DNA from: Heliopora coerulea
Taxonomy: Eukaryota; Cnidaria; Anthozoa; Scleralcyonacea; Helioporidae
DNA: 64,000 nucleotides
NCBI GenBank assembly: GCA_030142905.1
Contig: JASJOG010000336.1
Span: 210,906 to 274,905 of the forward strand
Direction of reading: 5' to 3'
The translations under genes were made by a program, and so were the position numbers. This document shows positions 46,669-56,789 of the stretch, piece after piece. The notes under the pieces were generated by a model that was not told where the DNA came from, searched no databases, and was given only the letters and a program-made list of their open reading frames with translations. Every line of letters begins with the position of its first letter. Positions within the stretch are counted from its first letter, which is position 1.

Positions 46669-47961
46669 TTAGTATTCCCGGTTTTCCATCTTCAGTCGCC
46701 TAATGTATGTGGAAAGTTCTGTTTCGTTGGCGTACTGTGTGTTTCGGAAGGACTTCAGGTGGTTTCGGTAACGATGCTTGAAGTCGTTTGCTGTCATGCC
46801 GATGTACCTTTTCGTTGATCCATTATGGGGGGGAGGGGTCTTTACTTTGGCTTTGTAGACGACGCTTTTTGCCAGGCAGTTTCCCAAGGTTGGACATTTG
46901 TTTTTGTGTCTGCAGTTGCATGAATTGTCGCTGTTGCTGTTGATACCGTTCTCACGTGTGTTTGTGTTGTTGTTGGAGCTTGCGTTACTAACTTCGTCGT
47001 TTGCATTTGTGTCAGAATTTGGTCAGTCTGTGTCAGTGTTTGTGTTATTCTAATTGGTGATTGCACGGTGTCTATTTCGAAGAATGCTGTTGTTGTGTCC
47101 ACGTATAACGTGTTTAAGGTTTTCCATACAGCTATAGCTTATTTTCACCGTGTTTCTCTTAAAAAGTTTGTGAAGTCTGTTAGTAACTGGGAAGTGTTTG
47201 TCTATTAGACTAAGGAACTGTCTGCCGATGTTCGATTTAACGTTTTTGGTGTATGGGGGATTGCACCAGATCACGTGTCTGTTTCTACTTCGTCTGTTGT
47301 TGGTTTGGTTTGCCGTGTTACTTCTGTCCGGGTATGTGTCTTGGTCATGGGGACCGTTAGTTGAGGTGTATGTAAGCTGTACGTTAAAGTTGCTTTGTTT
47401 GAGAGCATTCTCGTATAGTGGAGCAGCGGAGTCAAATGTTTCTTGGTCGCATGATAGCTTAGATATTCTGTGGTTAATTGAGGCCGGTAGTTGTTTTATG
47501 ATAGATGGAGGATGGTTAGAATGGCGGTGAGTGTAAAGTGGGTCGTCGTTCGGTTTTCTGTACGGTTTGTGTTTGCCGTCGTTTAAGTTCAGAGTACCGT
47601 CGAGAAAGATAACTATTTTTTGGTTCGTGTGCGTCGTGATTTGTAGCCCGAAGTCCTTAAAGATGCGTATAAGGTCCTTTCTCGCCTTGTCCGCCAGGCG
47701 ACCAGAGCACGTATTCAGAGCAGCAAGGCCATCATCTCTGAATAAGGCGATGATCTCGCCAAATCGCTTTTCCAGTGAGTTAAAAATGAACAGTCCGACG
47801 AGCTCACACATCTCTGCGCCATCGAAGCTTCCCATGGTTACGTCGAAGCTGTTCGGGGTGTTTCGTTTTGTCCATGCTTTCCCGTTATTAAAAAGCAGTG
47901 ATCTTCGTGCGTGTTTGATAGTTTTGACAAGTTCATTGGGGATGGTTGTATATTTCGTGGC
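46669..47961 (-). pseudogene. PLE-2 left-arm RT (partial) and GIY-YIG
   Basis: Same protein text as 48649-49941 on the other strand, e.g. FDVTMGSFDGAEMCELVGLF, LFRDDGLAAL and STKRYIGMTANDFKHRYR, with the same two in-frame stops between RT and endonuclease. It has no motif A, so it could not work even if expressed. Confidence 0.85.
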
Positions 47962-48648
47962 ACACAACGCAAGCAAGAATATGTTCGGATTAAAATCGAG
48001 GAAAAACCCCCCGCCGATACCTGAGATAAAAGCCTTTGAAGACGACCTTTTTAGAATGATCGAAAAGATTAAATCCCGCAAAGTTAATGACGACTTTATG
48101 AACACTTTAAAGAACGACCGACGAAAGATACAATCATCTAAAAATTTGTTTGCTTTTGCCGACAAGACCAGAAACATTTACGAGATTAGCCCTGTAGCCT
48201 ACGAGAAGCTTTTGACGGAATACGTAACAAAAACCTACCGAGCGGAACCAGACGACACCATCAATAATATCAACAATGAACTCAAAAGAATCGCGCACAA
48301 ACTTAAAACCGTGTTGTTTAAAAACTTTAAACCGTGTTGAGCCCATGGCACAGAAACCCGCTTTCATTACACTAAAAGATCACAAGGACGATTTTGAAAA
48401 CCATACTAAGTGTCGCTTAATCAATCCAACCAAAAAGTGCACTTCGTAAGGTTAGTAAAGCAATCCTGGATGAAATCAACACAAACATACGACATCACAC
48501 CGCAGTAAATCAGTGGCGCAATACTGACGAAACTATAGCCTGGTTTAGAAACATCAGGGACAAACACAGGCACACATTTCTATCATTCGATATCGTGGAT
48601 TTTTACCCCTCAATATTGGAAGAGTTGCTTGACGACGGTTTGTCGTGG
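47962..48648 (+). other. PLE-2 loop: N-terminal RT region
   Basis: 687 bp of single-copy sequence between the arms. Plus-strand reading: FGLKSRKNPPPIPEIKAFED, NRRKI-type [33 protein letters not shown], then after a frameshift near 48300 [14 protein letters not shown] and CRLINPTK, stops near 48448, and finally FLSFDIVDFYPSI (motif A, 48579-48615). It runs straight into the right arm. A near-repeat AACTTTAAACCGTGTTG around 48300-48340 may explain the frameshift. Confidence 0.8.
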
Positions 48649-49941
48649 GCCACGAAATATACAACCATCCCCAATGAACTTGTCAAAACTATCAAACACG
48701 CACGAAGATCACTGCTTTTTAATAACGGGAAAGCATGGACAAAACGAAACACCCCGAACAGCTTCGACGTAACCATGGGAAGCTTCGATGGCGCAGAGAT
48801 GTGTGAGCTCGTCGGACTGTTCATTTTTAACTCACTGGAAAAGCGATTTGGCGAGATCATCGCCTTATTCAGAGATGATGGCCTTGCTGCTCTGAATACG
48901 TGCTCTGGTCGCCTGGCGGACAAGGCGAGAAAGGACCTTATACGCATCTTTAAGGACCTCGGGCTACAAATCACGACGCACACGAACCAAAAAATAGTTA
49001 TCTTTCTCGACGGTACTCTGAACTTAAACGACGGCAAACACAAACCGTACAGAAAACCGAACGACGACCCACTTTACACTCACCGCCATTCTAACCATCC
49101 TCCATCTATCATAAAACAACTACCGGCCTCAATTAACCACAGAATATCTAAGCTATCATGCGACCAAGAAACATTTGACTCCGCTGCTCCACTATACGAG
49201 AATGCTCTCAAACAAAGCAACTTTAACGTACAGCTTACATACACCTCAACTAACGGTCCCCATGACCAAGACACATACCCGGACAGAAGTAACACGGCAA
49301 ACCAAACCAACAACAGACGAAGTAGAAACAGACACGTGATCTGGTGCAATCCCCCATACACCAAAAACGTTAAATCGAACATCGGCAGACAGTTCCTTAG
49401 TCTAATAGACAAACACTTCCCAGTTACTAACAGACTTCACAAACTTTTTAAGAGAAACACGGTGAAAATAAGCTATAGCTGTATGGAAAACCTTAAACAC
49501 GTTATACGTGGACACAACAACAGCATTCTTCGAAATAGACACCGTGCAATCACCAATTAGAATAACACAAACACTGACACAGACTGACCAAATTCTGACA
49601 CAAATGCAAACGACGAAGTTAGTAACGCAAGCTCCAACAACAACACAAACACACGTGAGAACGGTATCAACAGCAACAGCGACAATTCATGCAACTGCAG
49701 ACACAAAAACAAATGTCCAACCTTGGGAAACTGCCTGGCAAAAAGCGTCGTCTACAAAGCCAAAGTAAAGACCCCTCCCCCCCATAATGGATCAACGAAA
49801 AGGTACATCGGCATGACAGCAAACGACTTCAAGCATCGTTACCGAAACCACCTGAAGTCCTTCCGAAACACACAGTACGCCAACGAAACAGAACTTTCCA
49901 CATACATTAGGCGACTGAAGATGGAAAACCGGGAATACTAA
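47975..49941 (+). pseudogene. PLE-2 RT/GIY-YIG protein, near complete but broken
   Basis: Domains in order: N-terminal basic region; [14 protein letters not shown]; motif A FDIVDFYPSI; motif B FDVTMGSFDGAEMCELVG; motif C FRDDGL (catalytic DD, about 48870); RT thumb and connector to about 49558. A Cys motif (CNCRHKNKCPTLGNC, about 49686-49730) then leads into GIY-YIG with VVYKAKV, RYIGMTANDFKHRYRNHLKS and TELSTYIRRLK. RT and endonuclease share one frame, interrupted only by stops at 49558 and about 49585. The frameshift in the loop also disables it. This FYPSI/RDDGL type is a different PLE lineage from PLE-1 (YVDD). Confidence 0.85.
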
Positions 49942-50313
49942 ATAAAATGGTCAATCGTTAAGCACGCAAGCTCATACAAATACGGCTCAAGAAGATGCAA
50001 TCTTTGCCTTGAAGAAAATATGTTTATCCTGAAATCAAACAAGAAAAACTTGCTGAACAAAAGATCTGAACTTTTCTTTTCATACAGACATACATATTAT
50101 AATTCGCTGGCCAGCTGATTGAGGGCACTACAGCATCACGGTTAATTTTAGACAATTTGACTCATATTATGTAAATGAATAGTAGAAGCGAACTGTCAGT
50201 TGCCTGATGATCGTGTTGTAGACACGTGAAACTCCGAGTAGCAAACGCTCTTCTAACTTTATTAAAGTTACAAAGTCGCTCTACCTACATGGTATCGAGC
50301 ACTCTCAAACCAA
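48649..50313 (+). mobile_element. PLE-2 inverted arm (right, 1665 bp)
   Basis: Equal in length to the left arm with no gap seen. Outer ends ACTCTCAAACCAA / TTGGTTTGAGAGT; inner ends GCCACGAAATATACAACC / complement. It continues the loop in frame, so this is the copy with the natural 5' part. No target duplication was found at 46297/50313. Confidence 0.9.
50200..50244 (+). ncRNA. Type I hammerhead ribozyme, right copy
   Basis: CTGATGA at 50204-50210; stem II CGTGT/ACACG (50212-50216 with 50222-50226, loop TGTAG) closed by a U-U pair; GAAA 50228-50231; stem III A-C-T / A-G-T with loop CCG (50231-50239); cleavage base A at 50240 in a GUA site. Stem I pairs TTGC (50200-50203) with GCAA (50241-50244). 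All core positions of the hammerhead consensus are met. Short stem III type I hammerheads are established features of PLE terminal repeats. Confidence 0.75.
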
Positions 50314-50348
50314 TCGTCAACTGTGTTTCTTGTATGATACACTTTTGC

Positions 50349-50495
50349 TTTATATATATATATATATATAAACACAAACATAGATACACCATACAAAAAC
50401 TTTTCTCCCTAGTCACCACACGTGTAACAGGACTCTACGCGAGTCGAAATTAGTACCCCTTGCACAGCGCTTCGCGCGGTTGGCTAGGAGATAAC
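50349..50495 (-). repeat. R2 dispersed repeat, copy 3 (inverted)
   Basis: (TA)n at 50350-50371, then the complement of CTCCCTAGTCACC and CGAAGCGC blocks seen at 411-545. It adjoins the right end of PLE-2. Confidence 0.6.
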
Positions 50496-50617
50496 ATATC
50501 GTGGTTGGCGCATGGACAGCACAAATATTTCACCAGTAACTTAGTTCGCCGCCTGAGTCTTGGTTAGGGCGTCTCACTGATTATCAAAAGGTTTCGAGTT
50601 CGATACCCGTCTGGGGC
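50480..50617 (+). mobile_element. tRNA-derived SINE, first part (split)
   Basis: AACATATCGTGGTTGGCGC and CTTAGTTCGCCGCCTGAGTC are the same tail-to-head text seen at 17.7 and 21.5 kb. Then GAGTTCGATACCCGTCTGGGGC (B box region). Interrupted by the insertion at 50618 and continued at 52791. Confidence 0.7.
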
Positions 50618-52790
50618 CATTGATCTCTAAATAAGACTTGATAGAGCAACTGGGCTCAAAAAGTGAAGCCGGAAGTCAAGGAGCGGCGGCCATATTGGAA
50701 TGAGCTAACCAGGTCCCAAACAATATGGCGTAAATAAGAGTTGTAGCGGTTAAACGGCATTTTTCGCCAATTTCAGGGAGGTTGAGATGACTTGACAACG
50801 AAATTAAAGTTCTTAACCTTATTTTAAGTAAAAAATAAATATTTTGAAATTTTTTGTTTCGCAAATGCTTTATTTTGCGAAATGCACTCGTCTGTATACT
50901 TGCTTCAAAATTCGATAAATGACTATCGAGTCTGTAAGAGACTCTTGTGTGTTTGTTTCTCTCTTTGTTTTTTAAGTAACCCTTATTATTTGCCGATTTT
51001 CTGTGATGTGTTTTGCTTAAGTCCTGATTGATTTGTCGCTGATAAAATCCCTGGAAAAACTGGAAATTTCGCGCTGATGCTGTACATATGTTTGAACTCT
51101 TGAATCGAATTATGTGAAAATCGAACTTGGCGCTTTATTCGAAGAGTTCAAACATGAAACTTCATAGTAAGGTTTTCGTGGTCGTATTTCAGTGAAATAT
51201 TCTTGTGTATGACTTGCCTTCATTGTCTTAAAGTTAACATGTTGGTTTGGATCCTAGACTTTACTGCTGATGCCAGGTCAGCGACACATTGATAAACACC
51301 TTTCCTTAACAATCTTCGCCTTTGTACCTTAGTGGTTTGAACATCTCACTATTTCTCAGGTGATAGATGGGTTAACACATCTAACCTTTGCTTGACCACC
51401 TTAGTTGCTGTTGCTTAGTGGTTAGAGATTCCCACTAATAACCATAATGACAGGGTTCATTTGACTCAAGAAGTCATAAGTTTTCCTGTTATTTATACTT
51501 TCCAGTTTATACACAAGGTATGTTTGCATGTCTGTTTTTCTGGGTATATATTTAGTTTTTCACCACAATTGAGTCTACCGTTCTTCCATGGATAGGTGAA
51601 CACTCACACAAATGCATGCAGTGACTGAGTAGGTTATCCAGTATTACTGTAGAATAGATTTTGGTTCTTACTGTTGTTGGAAGAGGACAAATTTAACTTT
51701 TTCTGATTTTGTATGATAATAGTTGGCTTTTGTTTCCTTCTCAATACAACAATGATGAATTTTGCTGTAGTACTTTGCTATGCACTTCATAAGGGCAAAA
51801 ATATGACTTTAATCAACAGGAGAATCTACCATACAGCAGATTGAGCTCAGTGAGCACATTAAATAAAAATCCTAACTAATTTTCGTTTGACTTGGACCCA
51901 AAAGTTCTCCCTCAACTCCAATTCACAAACCATCTTCAAACAGCATATTTCACATCGATTCACACTAATGATTTGAGTACTGTACAAGTACAACAATACT
52001 GATCAAGCTGTAACTAGAAGTTATATCAAAAACGTGAAAATCATTAAAAAACGTCATATTAAATCACAACAAACGGCTGTGAACTCAAGTTTACTACATG
52101 CACTAGAGCAAACAAAATGCATGTATTGAACCTTTATAATACTACAGAACCCATCTTCTCTGATCAGCAACATCTAGCGGTAAATTGGGTTTTCATGGTT
52201 CATTCAGTAATTGGTCCCGGCAAAAGAGTTAGTCAAAGTTTATTTTCGTCAAAAGCTCATCGTCATTGATAGTCAGGAAATTGTTGAATTTGCTCGACAA
52301 ATACAGTAATTTAAATAAAACCTCAAATACATACACTTGGTAAACCCGAGATCCGAAAAACAAAGACAAGACGAATACGAAAACGGTAATATCTCCTCTT
52401 TATTGTCAAGTCACTGCCAAACTACTAGAGTTACACAATGTTATCGGCAACTTTTTTCTTACTTTAGTCGCATTTCTTCAAAGAGGTGGCTGGCACTAGT
52501 TTTCGCTCGGGTAAAAATCATCGATAATCAGCTGATTTTCAATTACTCTGGCCACGTTTAAAGTTCTCCACTATCAAAAGGTACATTTTTATTGCATGTA
52601 ATGGTTAACTGGTTTTTCGTTGAAATCACGACCATTAAGATCGAAAATCATAATTCAATAATAGCCGTATAACTACAAGTGGGTCCTTCCAATATGACCG
52701 CCGTGAGATTTTCAGATTCACTTCCGGCTTCCATTTTCGTTGAGCGAGAGACTGGAGTTGCTCTATCCAGTCTTATTTAGAAATCAGTGG
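50618..52790. mobile_element. TIR element (about 2.17 kb) inserted in a SINE
   Basis: Imperfect terminal inverted repeats of about 100 bp: CATTGATCTCTAAATAAGAC ... GAAGCCGGAAGT ... GGCCATATTGGAA, against the complement of 52680-52790. The SINE text repeats TCTGGGGC / TTTGGGGC at both edges, an 8-bp duplication, as in hAT elements. The interior (50750-52650) shows no transposase; the frame at 52337-52561 is unrecognised. Confidence 0.7.
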
Positions 52791-52865
52791 TTTGGGGCTC
52801 AGAAATCGTTTTCCTGAGTGTATTAGCTTGACGAACGTCCTCACATCGTCCGTTATATTACCAAG
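52791..52865 (+). mobile_element. tRNA-derived SINE, second part (split)
   Basis: TTTGGGGCTCAGAAATCGTT and GCTTGACGAACGTCC continue the SINE consensus from 50617. Confidence 0.7.
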
Positions 52866-53039
52866 CTATTTATGCATGTAGTGTGTAGCCTTTATCTGAA
52901 AGAGTTAAAACTTTTGTATTTTAATCATACAACAAAGGAGACTGAGAGTAATATTTCTAGTCATCGTTCATAAATTAATCTAGATGGCAAATAACTGACC
53001 AGGCTGTGGCAACAGGAAATTAACGAAATTTCGATGTTG

Positions 53040-53345
53040 CTCAGCAGTGTATTTTGGGCAAACACGTCGTCAATTTGCACTAGCGCATCTCACAACATAT
53101 GGGGGTCTCACTTTTAACGGGCAAGGAACTACCTCCTTCAGACATTTTATGTCACTTTACTGAAACTTGCCATCCTGTCTCATAGACGACTTTTCTATCT
53201 TGTCTTCTTGCAACTCGACACTTGAGCTGTTTATTAGGGAATGTCTTCTCATTTCAAAATTCAAGCGTTCTCATAATTTAAATATTAGTTCTGTTTCGCA
53301 CTCTTTTTTTAATCCTTCTCGGTTTATCTCTTTCCGGACTGGCTA
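53040..53345 (+). pseudogene. PLE GIY-YIG C-terminal fragment
   Basis: Reads, with one or two shifts, FGQTRRQFALAHL, HMGVSLLTGKELPPSDIL, TCHPVS, DDFSILSSCNSTLELFIREC and LLISKFKRSHNLNISS. It aligns with 11000-11217 (HMGVSAYTGK, DFSILSSCSSNFELLLRESL). The glycine-tyrosine start and the RT are missing. Confidence 0.75.
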
Positions 53346-53404
53346 TTAACTATTCACACGTGTAAATATATCTTAGGTCATAAATATCGTTTAATTGTAT
53401 TGTA

Positions 53405-53475
53405 AACTTTGTTTGTTCGTTTGTTTGTTCGTTATTTGTTTATTTATTCTTTTGTTTATTTCTTTGTTTCTTTAA
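53405..53475 (+). repeat. Degenerate (TTTG)n tract
   Basis: Runs of TTTG with TTTA and TTCG variants. Confidence 0.75.
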
Positions 53476-53479
53476 TTGT

Positions 53480-54880
53480 AACCTTTGTGTGGTTTTAAGG
53501 TGTAAATGCTATCGTCGGCTTTCAATCGTTTATTCCATCTTTTAAACGTATAGTAATTTGTCTTATTTTTTTTTTAAAAAAAGGACCCTTCATGTTCATA
53601 TATTCGGCTGGACTTTGATTTACATACTCCGAGTAACGACGTTTTGCGATTGAGATCTAGAGCTTTACGGTTGAACAAAGAAGTTAATCATTTTTCATAG
53701 CAACTAATGATAAAGAGCTGGAATAACCTTTTAACTCAATTTTTAAGTATTTATCAATATCGACCTCGCAATTTAAACTTTCTTTTAAGAAATACCGTAA
53801 TGCAACAATTTTTTGCAATACTAAAACTTAGAGATTTTTGAAATCTCGTACTTAGCGGGCAACATACTTTGGCGACTTTGGCTCGCGCAAAATATATTGC
53901 AAAATCCTAACAAAGAGCTAAGACTAGAAAAAAAGTCAGCATTATTTATTTTTTTTTATGGTAAATTAAAAAAAATTCAGTGTTTCTCTAATTCCGTCTT
54001 TTATTCTGTCACAAATCAATAAGTTGCCAGAATCGTCTTCTCTCGGCGTTTCGGGGTGTTCTAGGGACAGGTTAAATAATTTTTCCTTTTTTTTTTTAAG
54101 CGGTTACAAAAAAGTAAGATAAATTTAGCAAGTCGAAAGTTCATGGGAAAACGAATGTTTGCGACAGGCTTAAAAATTGTTAAATTTCCTAAAATTAGTT
54201 GTCGCACAAAATAGTTTCGTTGAGGTAAGATAAATTCAGTAATATTCTTTCACCGTAAGATGCAGTCCTATGACTACAATTTTTAGTGAACACTAAACCA
54301 CCTGGCAACCTGACTTCATGCTTGCGCTTTTTTCCCCTGTCGTTATGTATGCCTAAGCCTACCAACATGCTTATTTTCCTCAGCTTTTTACTCATTTACG
54401 TGTTTCTTTTATGCCACCCTCATATCTTGTCATGTTTCTATCAGTTTCTCAATTGACCACGAAGCTAGTGTACAAGTATGTCCCTTGGTGCATTCTTAGG
54501 CTTCTACTACGACCCAAGTGTTTCTGGAGCTGCCAAAAAGACGTGTAGCAGAAGCTATCTTTATTATAGGGCTTACCCAGAAAAATTTAGAAAATTTAAA
54601 TTTTGATTGGTTGTGATGTGGTGTCGTCAAATACAGTTAAGATTTACGTTTTCCATACCATTAGCTTTGCAACTTTATGTCTTTGCTAATTTTACGAAAA
54701 CTTGGCTTATTTTATTTTTGTACGTAGTAACATTGAGAAATTATATTAAATAAAAATGCTAATCAGGTTGAAACATAATGATGTTATATTTTGTACTGCA
54801 TGGTGTCATTTTTGCTGGAAGAACAAATGCCTGTTGCCATACGAACGCAACTAAAACCTTAATATTGAAAATACTATTTT
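53480..54880 (+). other. Intron 5, last part, nothing clear
   Basis: T-rich and A-rich stretches (for example 53568-53582, 53945-53970), no motif-bearing frame, no repeat matching others in the window. Confidence 0.4.
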
Positions 54881-54901
54881 TAGCTCGCCATTAAATTTTA
54901 G

Positions 54902-54985
54902 GAAAAGCCACAAAATTTCAAGCCAACGACCTTAAATATTATGGAAGTGAATGACTCGAGCAAAGCTTTATATTTTATGGAATAC
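54902..54985 (+). CDS. Exon f candidate of RNF213-like host gene
   Basis: Acceptor AAATTTTAG at 54901, donor GAATAC|GTATTT at 54986; 28 codons, phase 0 both ends: EKPQNFKPTTLNIMEVND then ALYFMEY. It bridges exon e (phase 0 out) and exon g (phase 0 in). Short and with a weak pyrimidine tract, so it is the least certain exon. Confidence 0.45.
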
Positions 54986-55135
54986 GTATTTGGTCTTGGC
55001 TTTTACCCTAATATGTCGCAATATCATTATTCATTTTGGATATCCTATTGTAGTTTCTGTCAGTGGAAATAAAGGTAGTTGTTCTGGTGTAAATGCTTTC
55101 TCAGGTGTCTTTTCTTTTTATATTTTAGTAACAAG

Positions 55136-55474
55136 CACGAGAAATTAAAAGATGAAATGCTGGATGAAAATGAGCGATTAATTGAAACATTTACTGATCT
55201 ACTGAATATCATAATTCGGAATTTACGATTATCTGATATTGATGTCCTGTGTCAAGTGACCGAGATCTTATTGACCCTGATAATGATGAACAGAAATTGC
55301 GTTGACCACCAAAAGACTGGGGATTGTAGCGAAAATCGTAACACAATACCAGAGGAGCATCTAAACAAGCTCAGAAGGACAGAGAAAATGGTGAATTTGT
55401 TTCTTGAAAGGGAGTTGAAAAGAATTCATCTCCTTGATTACGCAAGTGAAGGGGAACTGAATAACGAATTCCAA
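55136..55474 (+). CDS. Exon g of RNF213-like host gene
   Basis: Pyrimidine-rich TTTTCTTTTTATATTTTAG, then an alternative AG seven bases later (TAACAAG|CAC). The second AG gives phase 0, matching exon f; using the first (exon start 55129) would need phase 2. Reads HEKLKDEMLDENERLIETF, LLNIIIRNLRLSDIDVLCQV and KMVNLFLERELKRIHLLDY, ending FQ|GTAAGT at 55475. Helical, no stop. No later exon recognised in the window. Confidence 0.6.
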
Positions 55475-55540
55475 GTAAGTGACTGTATGCATTATAATCT
55501 ATTGGCATAGTTTCATGAAGAGCAAATTCGGTTGCTAGAA

Positions 55541-56664
55541 TTTGTCGAAGCAGAGTCTTAGCATAGTCCTACGTACAGCATATGGGCTCTCACACTGTGA
55601 ACGCGTTATTTTGGCAAAATACTTGCAGAATAGTCTGGTTGTCTTCCATGTGGAAGGCTGGTCTCAGCCTTCAATTAAGATATGCCGAATCGCAAATTAA
55701 ATCGATCGATCTCAAAGACCTCAAAAATAATTATATTTTAAAATAATAATTTTTCAAAAATATTTAATCTACTTAGAATACTCTAGCCGCATCTGTACTG
55801 GACGTCAATGACGTGGATGTGCAACGCGAGCGAACTTTTTTTGTGAATAAGTAAATCTTATGTGAGCATGTAGACGGAAAGAGGAACCTGTCAGAAACGA
55901 AAAACTGCAAAAGGTAAAAGATGGATAGTAAATTTATGTTGTGTAATATGCATAAATATAAAACGTCCAGCGGTATCCTATGTTTTATAATTGTGCGTTG
56001 TGTTCGCAAAGGCAAATTCACGCCCAACATTACGGAATGCTCTCTATTCTTTTCTTCTTGAATTTATGTCGTGTACCCACAGCCGTTTCTGTCTTCTTCG
56101 ACGTCGGTGAAGAAGAAGCGCCGCTGCTTGACAAATATCCACACTGGAGGTCTTCGTTCAGGAAGACCTTAAGATTTACCCTGTCGCCAGAAAGTAGGCA
56201 AAGTATTAAATTAGACGTGGCTCGCGTCTGGTGCAGACGCAATGTTTGTTTTTGCTACTTGCGTTCGGTGTAGATGTGCCCTAAAACAGACTTTTCTTGC
56301 GTGGGTTATTTAATAGGTATGTAGGCGAAAGTATTTTTCTAATTACTTTTTTTTCTCGTATATATCTTGAATGAGTAGAACAAAAGTGTGTCGAATGGGT
56401 CATCCGGACTCGTGGACTCCCCTTCCCTTACGCTCCTAATTTCTTACTTGCTGGTTAACTTATTAGCACCTGATTAATTTTGAGGTCTTTGAGGTCAATC
56501 GATTTAATTTGCGATTCTGCATATCTTAATTGAAGGTTGAGAGCAGTCTTCCACATGGAAGGCAACCGGACTATTCTGCAAGTATTTTGCCAAAAGTAAC
56601 GCGTCCACAATGTGAGAGCCCACATGCTATAGGTAGGACTATGCAGAGACTCTGCTTCGACAAA
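55541..56664. mobile_element. Long-inverted-repeat element with nested MITE (R3 family)
   Basis: Arms about 190 bp (55541-55731 and 56475-56664), e.g. TGTCGAAGCAGAG, ATGTGGAAGGC, CGCAAATTAAATCGAT and CAAAGACCTCAAAA with complements in the right arm. Sequence homologous to the right arm and beyond (to about 56790) recurs at 32080-32330. No coding frame. Confidence 0.7.
55787..56281. mobile_element. Harbinger-like MITE, second copy (495 bp)
   Basis: Right end complement GGGCACATCTACACCGAACG, left end CCGCATCTGTACTGGACG, bounded by TAG/TAA. The interior shares the GAAGCGCCG(C/T)T(G/A)CTTGAC and GAAATGGCCGTG-like segments with 39494-40333. Confidence 0.55.
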
Positions 56665-56789
56665 CTGACTGTCCTCTTGAGGGGAGGGGAGGGGAGGAGC
56701 AGAGGTGGGTTCATTTTGCTCATTTCTGTGGTTCCTTTTTAAGTAACAAATTATAAATTGTGCTTGGTTGCGTCATTTGTCGATTTGTT

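Larger units (their letters stand above)
46297..47961 (-). mobile_element. PLE-2 inverted arm (left, 1665 bp)
   Basis: Reverse complement of 48649-50313 over equal length. I found one mismatch (47652; changes Leu to Phe in the RT frame). It carries the 3' two-thirds of a PLE on the minus strand: RT from ATKYTTIPNELVK onward, the Cys-rich linker, the GIY-YIG and the 3' hammerhead. It lacks the N-terminal part, which exists only in the loop. The loop-spanning frame on this strand (47050-48177) is a chance fusion of antisense loop with RT. Confidence 0.9.

Noticed and set aside
47050..48177. 375-codon minus-strand frame
   Set aside because: It fuses antisense of the PLE-2 loop with the left-arm RT; only the RT part from about 47960 down is meaningful.
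47198..48340. Plus-strand frames of 110 and 257 codons (and mirror frames 48603-49412)
   Set aside because: Antisense shadows of the PLE-2 RT in the left arm, with the loop-encoded part (47962-48336) joined on. The same text appears on the opposite strand of the right arm.
54986..55073. Extension of exon f to 55073
   Set aside because: It would include the in-frame stop TAA at about 55070 and then mismatch the phase of exon g.
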